From Dichetophora obliterata (taxonomy: Eukaryota; Arthropoda; Insecta; Diptera; Sciomyzidae): a stretch of DNA of 64,000 nucleotides. Positions 37,815-47,872 of this stretch are shown here, one piece after another. Position 1 is the first letter of the stretch; every line of letters starts with the position of its first letter. The position numbers and the translations under genes are program-made. The DNA is taken from the NCBI GenBank assembly GCA_963920525.1, contig OY986436.1, positions 91,971,868 through 92,035,867 on the forward strand. The letters run 5' to 3'. The notes beneath the pieces were generated by a model. That model did no database searches, had not been told where the DNA came from, and was given only the letters and a program-made list of their open reading frames with translations.

Positions 37815-38275
37815 AAAAAATTCTTTTAGGGCACGTCTTTGCTCTGTAAGATCCGAACTCTACCATGGTGGTCTGATCTTACGCTTTGTTCGCGTGGGCT
37901 TACAGGAGGCATGATAGGCCTTGAGAAGATGGGCCGAGAGAATCTTCAGGGACCTTTCAATGCCCTCTTCCGTATTAATTTGTTTGGGAGCTGGTAATTT
38001 GGTCTCAATGATGCTTCTGAAGCGGTTCCAGTTAGTGTTTCTGGGGTTTCTAAAGATCTTTTGAGCTGGAGTGTAATTAAAGCTTATACTGAAGCTAATA
38101 TTATTGTGGTCTGAGAAGGAGGGCTGTGCTAGCACCCTCCAATTTGTGACCAGAGTGTTTTTGCCAGAGGATATCGTTAGATCTAACACGTTCGACAAGG
38201 TGGGGCCTACATAAGTGGGTTCCTCGCCGATGTTAGCTACACTGAGTTTATGTTGTAAAATAAAGTTAAGTAGGG
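37815..38275 (-). pseudogene. LOA-type ORF2 endonuclease, second piece
   Basis: Minus strand continuation of the endonuclease at 38884-39344. It reads YVGPTLSNVLDLTISS, then VLAQPSFSDHNNISF with the SDH catalytic motif (near 38115), and ends at KIRPPW. The next Trp codon reads TAG, so the copy has a stop before the reading reaches the large insertion. Confidence 0.75.
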
Positions 38276-38883
38276 TGTAGTGAATATATATAAAATATAA
38301 CTAAGATATCTTACTGCAGTGCAAATTCAAACTTAAACTATCAACGTTTATTTTAAATTAAACTTACGTTCACCAACACTAAAAATTAACGTTATTAAAA
38401 TTTACTCATTTAAGTTAAAACAGCAATTGTAATTAAAAATTAATTTTATAAAAATATTGCTATACTACTTACGCTAGTTAATTAACGACACTAAATTTAA
38501 CGTTCACCAACACTGAAAAATTAACGTTACAACAAATTACTTAATTCTAATTTAAAGCAACTAATACAAATTAAAAACTAATGTTAGTTAAGTACTAAAA
38601 AGATTGCTACACTACTTACACTAATTAATTTATTAAATGCCTCTACTTTAGACTAATTATAATCCTAATATGTTAATAGATTTAAGGATGATATAAAATA
38701 AACAGTCTTAAAACGAGATTCTAGCTTAACATAATAAGCTGCCTTTTTATTTAAAAGTTCCTGGCACTCTTAAGTGCCGGCTTTCAAATTTAAAGTTAAT
38801 TCATTCTTACCTGTGGCGTTTTTAAGCGCCGGCAACCAAAATTAGGCAGGGCCTATTTTAACGTTGCTAGGACCAACACTACA
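38276..38883. mobile_element. Solo LTR with 4-bp target duplication
   Basis: It starts TGTAGTG and ends CACTACA and is flanked by AGGG on both sides (38272-38275 and 38884-38887). Its removal rejoins the LOA-type endonuclease frame exactly at the duplication. It contains two related units of about 140 bp, each with ttcaccaacactraaaaatt. The tail, with tgccggctttcaaa and gcgccggcaacc, resembles the mdg1-like LTR at 36169, so a related family is likely. Confidence 0.8.
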
Positions 38884-39344
38884 AGGGACTCACCTCGATC
38901 ATTGATATCTGGGCTGCCCCATACTGGGTGGTGTGCATTGCTTGTGACAGCTGCTTGATTGTTCCCGCCGGCGATTGCTACCATTCTTTGTAGCTCGTCT
39001 GGTGGTGCGTTGACGTCATGCGCCATGTAGCATGAGGCGACCAGGATCGGCTCGTCCGCGTCGCCCTCTAGCGCCACGACAGTGAGATCGTCAGTGCTGT
39101 AATGAGACATTAGATAAGTATAGATGCCTTTCCTTATAAGGATGGCTGTTCTTGTTCTACTTACTGTTGTTTCGAAAAACGTGTTGAAGTTTTGTGACTT
39201 TAGGCCAGATACCGCGTTGCCCGAGGCAATCCACGGCTCCTGTACTAAAGCCACATCGTAGCCTCCTTCCTCCAATACGAGAAGGAGTCTTGCGCTGGCG
39301 GTTTTGCTTTTGTGCAGGTTTATCTGAAGGACTTTCAACTGCAT
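38884..39344 (-). pseudogene. LOA-type ORF2 endonuclease, first piece
   Basis: The ORF2 start is at 39344 (MQLKVLQINLHKSKTA). It continues with VALVQEPWIA (catalytic Glu region, near 39250), AILIRKGIY and VVALEGD, and ends NAHHPVWGS (near 38930) and NDRGES, after which the solo LTR interrupts it. This is the APE-type endonuclease that nicks the target for LINE insertion. Confidence 0.8.
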
Positions 39345-39392
39345 TAGGCTGAAGATTCTTTTACGGGGTCAACTTTCGTGAGCGTGCCTCCG

Positions 39393-40036
39393 TCACCCGC
39401 ATCTTCCAGACTGAGTCACGGTCACGGCTTCTAGGCCGAGATCTTGTTCCACTTCTCCGGACTTTAGTGTGTTGCTGTTCTTATCCTTGGGGTGGCGCTT
39501 TTTGAGGCGCAGATAAACACTACCAACGCCCCACGCCATCTTCCCGTAACGCGCGTAGAGGATATCCTCTGCCTCCTTGTTGATTTGGAGGATGTAGTGT
39601 TGCCCCCCGCTACTACCAGGTAGTGGATCAGCAACCTTCAACACCCTCCAGTCAGCTGTTGGCACGTCCGGATTTTGTTTCTGGAGAAGCTTCAGTGCGG
39701 ACTCCTGTGGCACTACTCTTGGGAAGAGTACCTTCGCTTTTGCTAGGGACGGGATACTAGTCCTATCCACTACTTCCAGCTGGGCATCCTCCCATAGGCC
39801 TTGGAGTGTCAGGGTTACTGCTTTTACCCAGTGCAGAGTTGGATCATCGTTGCATTTCAGGTTCTTAACCCCATTGAGCCAGCCCGCTCCATCGAAGGTG
39901 GGCATGGAGCTTCAGGTTGTGCTTCCAACCTCACGAACATCACCTCGAGAAGCTTCATCTCTACGGATTTCCATCTCTCGAGGGTCATTTTGCCTTGGGG
40001 ATCACTCCGGTCGATCAGTGCTACGATCAGGTGTCG
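39393..40036 (-). pseudogene. LOA-type ORF1, C-terminal part
   Basis: The ORF1 protein is truncated by the 5' end of the insertion. The first codons (40036-39900) read LIVALIDRSDPQGKMTLERW. After a frame change, PTFDGAGWLNGVKNLKC leads into a 170-codon open frame with LFPRVVPQESALKLLQKQNP and a basic end, KKRHPKDKN. I recall this type of domain (DUF4780-like) in LOA/Bilbo ORF1 proteins. It ends 49 bp upstream of the ORF2 start. Confidence 0.65.
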
Positions 40037-40051
40037 TATATTAAGAAATTA
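40037..40051. repeat. Target-site duplication of LOA-type LINE, right copy
   Basis: TATATTAAGAAATTA, the partner of 24882-24896. Confidence 0.85.
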
Positions 40052-41349
40052 CTTTATTTAACTTGAATAACTTATTTAAACGGTAATTGTTATGATGACA
40101 TAAATTTACCTGCCTTTCTTTTTTTTACTTTTGAAAAAGTCCTGCATAACAGCGTTATAAAAAAATTTGGGTAAAAAATTTTTAAAATTTGTAATCAAAA
40201 ATGTAATTTTTTACATATATTCTGAGAATCAATATATTTTTCTTAAATTGTTGTAGTTAGTCGGCCTTCTTCAAATATTTATTGTTGTTATTGGGCCTCG
40301 GCCAAACAACAATTCTTCTTAAATTTAAAAAAAAAAACTTTTGGCGATATCTCAAAAACTATAGACTTTCTCAATGCATAACAATGCATTTTTGTATGGA
40401 CAGTCGTTGATTAATAAAATTAACGGTAATTTTCTTTTCATTAACATTTTGTACGGATATTAGTTATGTTTTAAAAAAACCTGTTATTATGACATTAAAA
40501 TTCTTGCGATATCTCAAAACTATTGATTTTCTCAGTATAGCTCATAAGCCTTAGAATGAGAAAAAAACGATTGAAATTTAATGTTTTGACTTAGCAAGCA
40601 AACATTTTCGCTATTTTCAAATAGATTTTCATCCAATTTTCTTTGTTTGAAAGTTCAATTACGTAAATTGGGAAAATGAGAAAAGGTTTACCGCTACCTC
40701 AAAAATGCAATGTTTTATATTGTTTTCAAAAAACCTCTAAAATATCCAACTTGTACTAAACAATAGATCAAGAGTTGCTTTTGTTGTACATATTTTTTTA
40801 ATTTTAATTTTTTTTTAATTTTCATTGTCCTTATTCTTTCATATAACATAATTTACCTGCAAAAATTGTTCTATTTTGACACCAACAGTTTCTTTCATTA
40901 AAAATCATGAGTCACCTAACCCCACCCCCCCCCCCCACCCCTATGATTTTTTGATGAAAACTAATTTGCTTAAAATGTTGTTATATTTTTTCAATGTGTT
41001 ACAGCTTAAAAACTAATTTATGTAAGAAACATTTTCAAATACAGCTTAAAAAATAATTCTATGAAAAATATTTCAAATATTTCAAACTATTTCAAAGTTA
41101 TATACATAAATCTGTGTTTTAATCTATTACCTTATCTATATATTCATAGTTAACCTTATAGTTATAGTAGAATTTGTCCTGACCCAATTCAATGAATTTT
41201 TTATGATCGTTTTGTGAATTTGTAAAAGTGTAAATTGACCTTCGAACAAAACACATGCTAGACGTTTCCGTTAGAAGCATCAATGCATGACGATCAGAAT
41301 TTTCTGATATATACAGCATTCTTATTTTAGTGTAGTATTGCCCGGCAGA
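40052..41349. other. AT-rich stretch without a gene
   Basis: No supported gene. It holds an interrupted cytosine run (about 40919-40942) and short direct repeats such as aacagcttaaaaa. Confidence 0.5.
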
Positions 41350-42575
41350 CGTTGTCCTGCCGCAGGCCACCTTACTGCTATAAACGAATTTTCATGCTAT
41401 TCGGGAAAAAAAAATTATATAATCGCCATTTTTAGTACAGTTGCCGAAAGTAGCCATATGAACTTAATTAACAAATTTTAGTCTAATACAACTAAAACCG
41501 TTCGAAGTATAACATTTTTGATTAATTCTGGGCGGTAATGGGGGTGTGGCAAAATATTTTCACTTAAACCATCTCATATTCGAAACAATAGAATGCCAGA
41601 ATTTCAGCGCAATTGAGCTTAAGCCTAGTGCGCTTTGCTTTACTCCAAGCTTATCCCCCGAAAAGTGGACTTAACTAAAGTGGGTCATGCACATTTTTAG
41701 TAAAGTTAGCGAAAGCAACCATACAACGAAGATTACCAAATTCTAGTCTCATACGACCAAAATCGTCTGAAATATAGCATTTTTTGCAAAAAGTGGGCAT
41801 GGAAAGGAAGTAGACGTTGGAAGAACAAATCGTTTGATACCTTTATCGTGTTAATCTGTTCAGTGGATCTTCCGTGATTGTCAAACATCCGTGCATTGTC
41901 ACAACGCTTTTTATATATTCGTATAGATTAGCTAGATTAGTTATAGACTAACACAATCTCAAGTGGGGAAAAGCTGGCTGGCAAGGCTGCAAAAGATAAT
42001 TTATGCTTATAACTGAATTCTGCCAACTCCCCTCAAAACATTAACAAAGAAAATTAATTAATACTGTATGAAAGCAAGAATCTCCCTGAAAGTAAAGCTA
42101 GATTCACTGATCACCTTCAGCAAGGTTCATTTATAAGGTTGTGGCACTTGAGAGTAATGCATTCTTTTTCAGCCTTTGCTCGAACTGTCACTGTGCTTTT
42201 CTTTGTTCTAAGCATTCATTTTCTTCATTTCTTTTCATCCATTCTGACAGTTCGACCGAGCTCGCTCTCAAGTGCCACAACCTTATAAATAAGCCTTTAC
42301 CTTCAGCATGTTTTGAAAGTTTTTTCATATGGCCTCGACAAAGAGAGAAAAGCTTTGTTTGCTGTTATATTGTGCTCCTGGTTGAATGTGGGCATCAAAT
42401 AAAATGCGTGTTTTTGCAATAATTAAAGAATACATTTTTCGAAAACCTTGGTAAGCTATAACAATCTATATTATCATAGGAATCGAATAAAAAAAGAATT
42501 ATCAAAATCGGTTCAGCAGTTACCGAGCTTATTCTGGATCAAATTTCGAGAGTCTCCTTTTATATAATAGTATAG
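41350..42575 (+). repeat. Possible LINE 3' region, RTE-like
   Basis: Two imperfect copies of a unit lie about 300 bp apart (41440-41540 and 41700-41800; both with aaattytagtctmataca and aaaccg/aaatcg). Near the end lies tcaaaatcggttcagcagtt, then tataatagtatagataataa. Such 'aaaatcggttcag' segments ending in short TAGATAA-like repeats are common in the 3' regions of RTE-type LINEs of insects. No coding part remains. Confidence 0.35.
42127..42298. mobile_element. Hairpin MITE
   Basis: The arms TTTATAAGGTTGTGGCACTT (from 42130, continuing gagag) and the complement (from 42269, ending near 42294) pair perfectly over about 25 bp. An inner pair, cgaactgtca and tgacagttcg, lies within. Target duplication not resolved. 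Confidence 0.6.
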
Positions 42576-43079
42576 ATAATAAGAGCCAGTTTAAAAATTT
42601 TTTAATTTTTTATTGAATTAGAAGAAAATGAGGTAAGTTCTATAACACCAATAGTTCAAAACCAAAACTGCAAAATAAATTCATATGTATGAAACACATA
42701 ATTTTCCTTTAAAATGAATAAAGGATGAATTTATTGCTGTCTTTATTAATTTATTAATTTTATTAATTTATTAAAAAATCTGTAAATAAATTCATAATTC
42801 ATAAAAAAAATTATTTTATTGCTTTCTTTATTAACTTATTAATTTTATAAATTTTTTAAAAAATCTGTTTGCTAAAACTAAAAACTTTTTTAAATACCTT
42901 CAACAAATAGATTTTAGACAAAATTTTAATAAAAAATCAAAATACAGAAAAATTCTAGGAACTTTATATTTGTGGAGAGGAACGCTTAGTAACTTGATTT
43001 GACTGAGGGCAAGGCATAACACTTGCTTCAGATTTAATATTATATGTTTCTACAGCTTCTGCCTCACTAAGAATATCCT

Positions 43080-43205
43080 GTATTAAAAGTTTTTACTTGA
43101 TTACTCCCTTCTTCCATTCTGTGATATCACAACAGACCAATAATGGTCTAAGTGGGCTGGTCGCTGGTCTGAAGACCTGCCGCTACCTTAACCTAACCTA
43201 ACCTA
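43080..43205 (+). mobile_element. 3' tail of a LOA-type LINE
   Basis: The sequence ends ctaccttaacctaaccta plus one more ctaa unit (to about 43207), like the 3' end of the LOA-type element at 24897. The GC-richer 110 bases before it include gtctgaagacctgccgc. It is probably a very short, 5'-truncated copy on the plus strand. Confidence 0.45.
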
Positions 43206-44051
43206 AGGCTGATTAAATTTAAATTATGACTTATAAATAAAATATTTTTGACGAGTTTTCAAGTCATTGCTTACTTTTAGACTTGTTTCAAAATATAGAA
43301 AATTATTTATTCTTGGAATTTAGGTAAAAAATCACATTTTAATTTTGACAACACTGTTCATAGTGCGATTGAAGTCTTCAAAGTTTTTATATACGTTTTA
43401 GAATTAACAGTGCTGAAGACTGATACCGCATCATCAAATAGAATTTAACAGAGCTCACGCAATCTCCCTAGCTGTAAATGGCCACATAAAGTAACCAATG
43501 ATTTCCTAAAGACATTGTAGCTGAGAGGCCTCCAAAGCCTGTTTACAATTTTTAATTACATTTGTTTGCACATGGCCACTAAAGCACTGATGACATCTAC
43601 CTTACACAGTAAGCGATGATGAGAGTAAGTATGTACAAGATAGAAAATAGAGGAGAACAAAAAAAAAACATTGAACAAAATTTACAACTATGCCAAAAAC
43701 ACATCGAGAACAAAAGAAAACACACTGAAAATGATGAAAAGCAGATGACGTCACAAATTGTTTTCACAATAATTTTTTATAATATGATAAATGGATTTAT
43801 TACCTTTCCTCTATCATAGTTATTTTAAATATAGTTTTGTTTTAGTTTGCAAGATTAATAATTTCACAAATAAACTTTTCTGCAAAACTTAATCTTAGAA
43901 AACACGATGTTGTTAAACAGACAAATAAAGTCAAACTGTTGTTTGAACAATGAAAATAAACTATCGACATTAATAACACAAACAAGATTTTTCACATACC
44001 GCTTACAGTTCTAAATTACAATGTCATCACCGAAAAATTTTTACAAGCGTA
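43206..44051. other. AT-rich stretch without a gene
   Basis: No supported gene. A 67-codon ORF at 43616-43819 is Lys/Glu/Asn rich and low in complexity. Confidence 0.45.
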
Positions 44052-44457
44052 CATAGTAGAACTAGACAAGGTAGTGTTAAGGCGGAGAGCCGGTGACCGA
44101 AACTGTCAAAAGGAAGTTGAAAGCTCATACCATGGTAGAAGGATAGAGGTATATGCAGCGCTGACTGTGCTCTCTTTCCATACTGCCATGTTTGTCAAAT
44201 TTAGCTGTGTGGCGAATGGAAACAAAAGAAAATAAAGAAAAAGTTTTGCTTCGTTTTGACAGTTCCGGCAGTATGCTCTCATCTAGTGCATATACCTGTA
44301 TTCTTCTACCATGGCTCATACAAAATCTGCAACCGATGAGAATGCGATAAGAAAGCGAAAATAGGCAAGAACAGCAAAATGGTTGAACTCCACAGTTTTG
44401 GACACTGAGAAAGAGAGCACATTCAGCCCTAACACTACCTTGTCTAGTTCTACTTTG
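44052..44457. mobile_element. TIR element hosting a CATG MITE
   Basis: The ends CATAGTAGAACTAGACAAGG (44052) and CCTTGTCTAGTTCTACTTTG (ending 44457) are inverted over about 32 bp with few mismatches. The flanks CAAGCGTA (44044-44051) and CAAGCGGG (44458-44465) agree in 6 of 8 positions, so an 8-bp duplication is likely. A second MITE with its own duplication sits at 44131-44313. Confidence 0.65.
44131..44313. mobile_element. CATG-ended MITE, copy 1 (P-like)
   Basis: 183 bp, CATGGTAGAAGGATAGAGGT at the left and the inverted CTGTATTCTTCTACCATG at the right. It is flanked by a perfect 8-bp repeat GCTCATAC (44123-44130 and 44314-44321). CATG ends with an 8-bp duplication fit the P superfamily; hAT is the alternative. 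No coding capacity. Confidence 0.8.
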
Positions 44458-44585
44458 CAAGCGGGTCTTTATCTATTCTCTCTTTGAAAAGAACTTTGAG
44501 ATGAGGATGAGGTGTAGTTCCATGTAATATAAGCATGTTTGTTTTTTGTGTTTACTTATATATATACAGAAACATTCACAAGGAG

Positions 44586-44773
44586 CATGGTATAAGGATA
44601 GAGGTAGCTGCAGCGCTGACTGTGCTCTATTTCCATACTGCCATGTCTGTCAAATTCAGCTGTGTGGGGAATGGAAACAAAAGAAAAGAAATAGAAAGTT
44701 TTGCTTCGTTTTGACATTTTCGGCTCTCAGTATGCTCTCATCTGGTGCATCTACCTGTATTCTTCTACCATGA
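44586..44773. mobile_element. CATG-ended MITE, copy 2 (P-like)
   Basis: 188 bp, same family as 44131-44313 (shared gcagcgctgactgtgctct and gttttgcttcgttttgaca). It is flanked by a different perfect 8-bp repeat, ACAAGGAG (44578-44585 and 44774-44781), so it inserted independently. Confidence 0.8.
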
Positions 44774-44823
44774 CAAGGAGCCGCATTCGACCGTGGTGAT
44801 ATAAACTGTATTACATTTTACAG

Positions 44824-45292
44824 CAGAGCCTGAAAATAACTTTTAAAAATATAGTTTTTAAAGTTAAGTCAGACTTGTTAACTTTTTTATTTAATTACAA
44901 ATTACTTTTAACTTTTATTTATAAAAATATAAGTTAAAAGTTTACTTTTACTTTTAAAAATAAAAGTATTTAAAAATAAAAATAAAAGTATAAAATAAAA
45001 TAAAAGTTTCAAAAGACTTTTAAAATTAACTTTCTAAATAAAAGTCCTCAAAGACTTTTACAATTTTTTTTTTTTTAGTCTTTTAAAGTCTTCAAAGACT
45101 CTTAAATTTGATTTTATTTTATAAAAGTTAAAAAACTGTTAAAAATAAGAGATATTAAGTGAGAATTAAAAGTAAAAGTTATAAATAACTCTTACTTTCG
45201 ACTATCAATAATAACTTTTATATAATAAAAGTTTTTGAAGACTCTTATTTCAGAGACTTTTTGTAGAGAAGTCATAAAAGTCTTAACCTCTG
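44824..45292. mobile_element. hAT-like AT-rich MITE
   Basis: The ends CAGAGCCTGAAAATAACTTTT and AAAAGTCTTAACCTCTG are imperfectly inverted. The flanks TTTTACAG and GTTTACAA agree in 6 of 8 positions. The interior consists of palindromic variants of AAAAGTCTTTAAAAGACTTTT. This suggests an old hAT-type non-autonomous element. Confidence 0.5.
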
Positions 45293-45925
45293 GTTTACAA
45301 GCTATTGCAAAATATTTTACTAACATGTGAATCAGTGGGTAGGAAAACTCCATTTGTTAAGCCGCTGTAGACGTGCAACTTATTGCAAAATTAGTTGATA
45401 ATTTTTTCTACAAATACATGATCATTAGCTCAATATTCGTGTGCAATTATTTTTAATTAAAAATTTCGTTAAAAAATTAATAAAAATGAATGCATATCCA
45501 AATTATCAAACGGATTTTATTATGGGCGAGAGTTAGGAAGATGAGAAACTTCAAAAATAAAAAACAGCAATCATAAAACGCAATGCATGAAATTATTTAA
45601 GCAATGATGTTGGTTGCGGAGTTTACTACAAACACATCAACCAATTAAAGAAATGAATATTTGTTGATTTTCATCAAACATAAATGTGAATTTATAAAAA
45701 ATCAAGTGAATTTTAAAGAAATTTAAATTCAAAATAGATATTGTATTCCCACCAACCACTTCTTTTATAAAATGACATTGTATAAGAATTCAGTACTCTC
45801 ATAAAAAATAATGAAAATTTAACGCGTAGAATTTTTCGTATTAAATATTTTATTGGGCATTTTTATTTTGTATTACACTCAACCGTATGTTTAATGAATT
45901 ATTGTAGTTTGACCGAAATGTTTAA
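45293..45925. other. AT-rich stretch without a gene
   Basis: Nothing recognisable. Confidence 0.5.
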
Positions 45926-46406
45926 CCCTTTCAGACCTGACGCTAAGCTACTGAGAATTTTTTTATGATTTTTTGGAGTAAATGGTCTTTATATGATATG
46001 AAAACATATTCAATGCCTAAATTTTGATATTTTCATATCCTTCAAGGATTTTAAAAAAACGAAAGCTTGTACTGAAAATATTTGGTTTTTTTTCATCAAA
46101 TGTTGTCAATCATTTGAGATTTTAAAATATATAATTTTTTTAGTTAAAATGTGTCAACTTCACTAAAATTGCGCTATTAGTTAAAAACAACTAACTTCTA
46201 CGACTCATTTAATAAAAAAATTAAATGTAACGCAAGAATTTCGTGAAAATTTAAGAAACGACAAAATTAACATCTAAACAATATTAAAGGTAAACATATA
46301 TAATAACCTGCGCAATCATGTAAAATTGATAAAATTCGTGAAATAGCAGTAAAGATATTTAGACTTAAAGTTACCCGCACAATTGAGGCAACACGGTCTG
46401 AAAGGG
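45926..46406. mobile_element. piggyBac-like MITE
   Basis: Perfect 12-bp inverted ends CCCTTTCAGACC (45926-45937) and GGTCTGAAAGGG (46395-46406). The left flank is TTAA (45922-45925) and the right TTGT, a probable mutated TTAA. 481 bp, no coding capacity. The end sequence is related to the element at 7583-10128. Confidence 0.65.
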
Positions 46407-46459
46407 TTGTGCAAATATATTTTTCTAAGTTCAAATAATCATAATATTAAAACATATTA

Positions 46460-46608
46460 GGGCAGTTCACGATCTTGTTGCATCGTTGCAAATGCAAAAT
46501 AAACAGTTTTTACAAAAACAAAAAGCATTGAAAAGCTTTTGTAACATATGCTTTTTATTTTTGTAAAATCTGTTTATTTTGCATTTGCAACAAGATCGTG
46601 AACTGCCC
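46460..46608. mobile_element. Hairpin MITE with TTA/TATTA flanks
   Basis: Arms GGGCAGTTCACGATCTTGTT (46460) and AACAAGATCGTGAACTGCCC (ending 46608) are perfectly inverted, and the complement continues inward (gcaaatgcaaaataaacag). Direct repeats TATTA flank it (46455-46459 and 46609-46613). A TTA target and GGG end suggest a PIF/Harbinger-type origin. Confidence 0.6.
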
Positions 46609-47518
46609 TATTAATCTACTGGATGTGAGATTTATGGGATTTATGAGATCTCCGATGTTAAAGCATTCTGCCTTGTGCTTTTGAGACCTTCAATTTCGAA
46701 ATCAGCTGGCTTGTCTCACTCATTACACGTACGCTACATGAGAGAGTTTATTACACCATTTACTTTTATATATTATTTCTATGCCAGAGGTTGTCAAATA
46801 CACTGCGGTGCAGAACTATAGTCGCACTCTATTTTTACAAAATTAACTACGCCCATGTAAAGAAAACAAAATTTTATTAAAGACATTAGAGAGAACATTT
46901 ACCGTTAGCAACTTTAGCAAACAACATTCAAAATAATTTTCTCTTTACGAACCGTTATAATAATATTTCTATTTTAAAGCTGGTGCATAACTATAGACGC
47001 ACATTCGATATGCTTTACTTTTTTGAGAGTTCTCGCCGGTGACGCATTAAAATATTAACATTTTCGAGTTTTTTGGTTAGTTCTTTAGTTAATTTTTTAC
47101 AATGCCACGGGGTCAATATTTATCCGACATAGAAAAAGGAAAAATTTCCGCTTTTAGAGAAGAAGGTGTCGGCATTCGCGAAATTTCTCGAAGGCTTAAG
47201 CGCTCAGACAAAGTTGTTCGCAATTTTTTAAAAAACCCAATTAATTATGGTAAAAATAAGAAAGGAGGAAAAAAAGAAAAGCTGTATTTGCGTGAAAAGC
47301 GAAGAATAATTAATGCAGCCAGTAATTCTATGAAGAGCGGAGCACAAATTGCAAATGACTTAAGTTTAAACGTCTCAAAATGGACCGTTAATCGGGTGCT
47401 GAATAATTGTGACCATATTGTTCGACAAAAATTGAAGTCAATGCCGAGATTATTACATCGCCATAAGGTTGCCCGCCTTGAATTCGCAAGATCAAATATG
47501 AATACTGACTGGAACAAA

Positions 47519-47574
47519 GTATGTTATTTTTCAATAACTTATTATTAGAAATGTTAATATTTTTTTTGTTTTAG
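47519..47574 (+). other. Intron in the Tc1-like transposase gene
   Basis: 56 bp with GTATGT at the 5' end and a T-rich tract followed by TTTTAG at the 3' end. The split falls between codons (phase 0) and restores the conserved catalytic segment. Without splicing the frame stops after 9 more codons (47546-47548). The length is typical for short introns of flies. Confidence 0.8.
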
Positions 47575-47872
47575 ATAATTTTTTCTGATGAGAAAAAATT
47601 TAATTTGGATGGTCCGGATGGTTTCAATACCTACTGGAGAGATTTGCGTAAAGAGCCACGCTATTTTTCAAAGAGAAATTTCGGTGGTGGTTCCCTAATG
47701 GTTTGGGGAGCATTTTGTGCAAACGAAATGCTGGAGGTGGCATTTCCAACAACTCGCATCAATTCGGAAGAGTACACAAAACTTTTAAGGACAAATCTGC
47801 TTCCATATTTGGAAAGACGCCGCACTGAAAATTTAATTTTTCAGCAAGATAATGCCTCTGTCCACAAAAGTA

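Larger units (their letters stand above)
24897..40036 (-). mobile_element. LOA-type LINE, 5'-truncated, split by later insertions
   Basis: Reading on the minus strand: partial ORF1 (40036-39393), ORF2 endonuclease in two exactly abutting pieces around a solo LTR (39344-38884 and 38275-37815), then after about 10.4 kb of inserted elements the RT and RNase H (27404-24998). The 3' end is AACCTAACCTAACC at 24897. The outermost bases are flanked by a perfect 15-bp duplication, so the pieces belong to one insertion. The ORF1/EN/RT/RNase H order and the RT motif LDISDAFNNV suggest the LOA group. All ORFs carry breaks. Confidence 0.8.
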
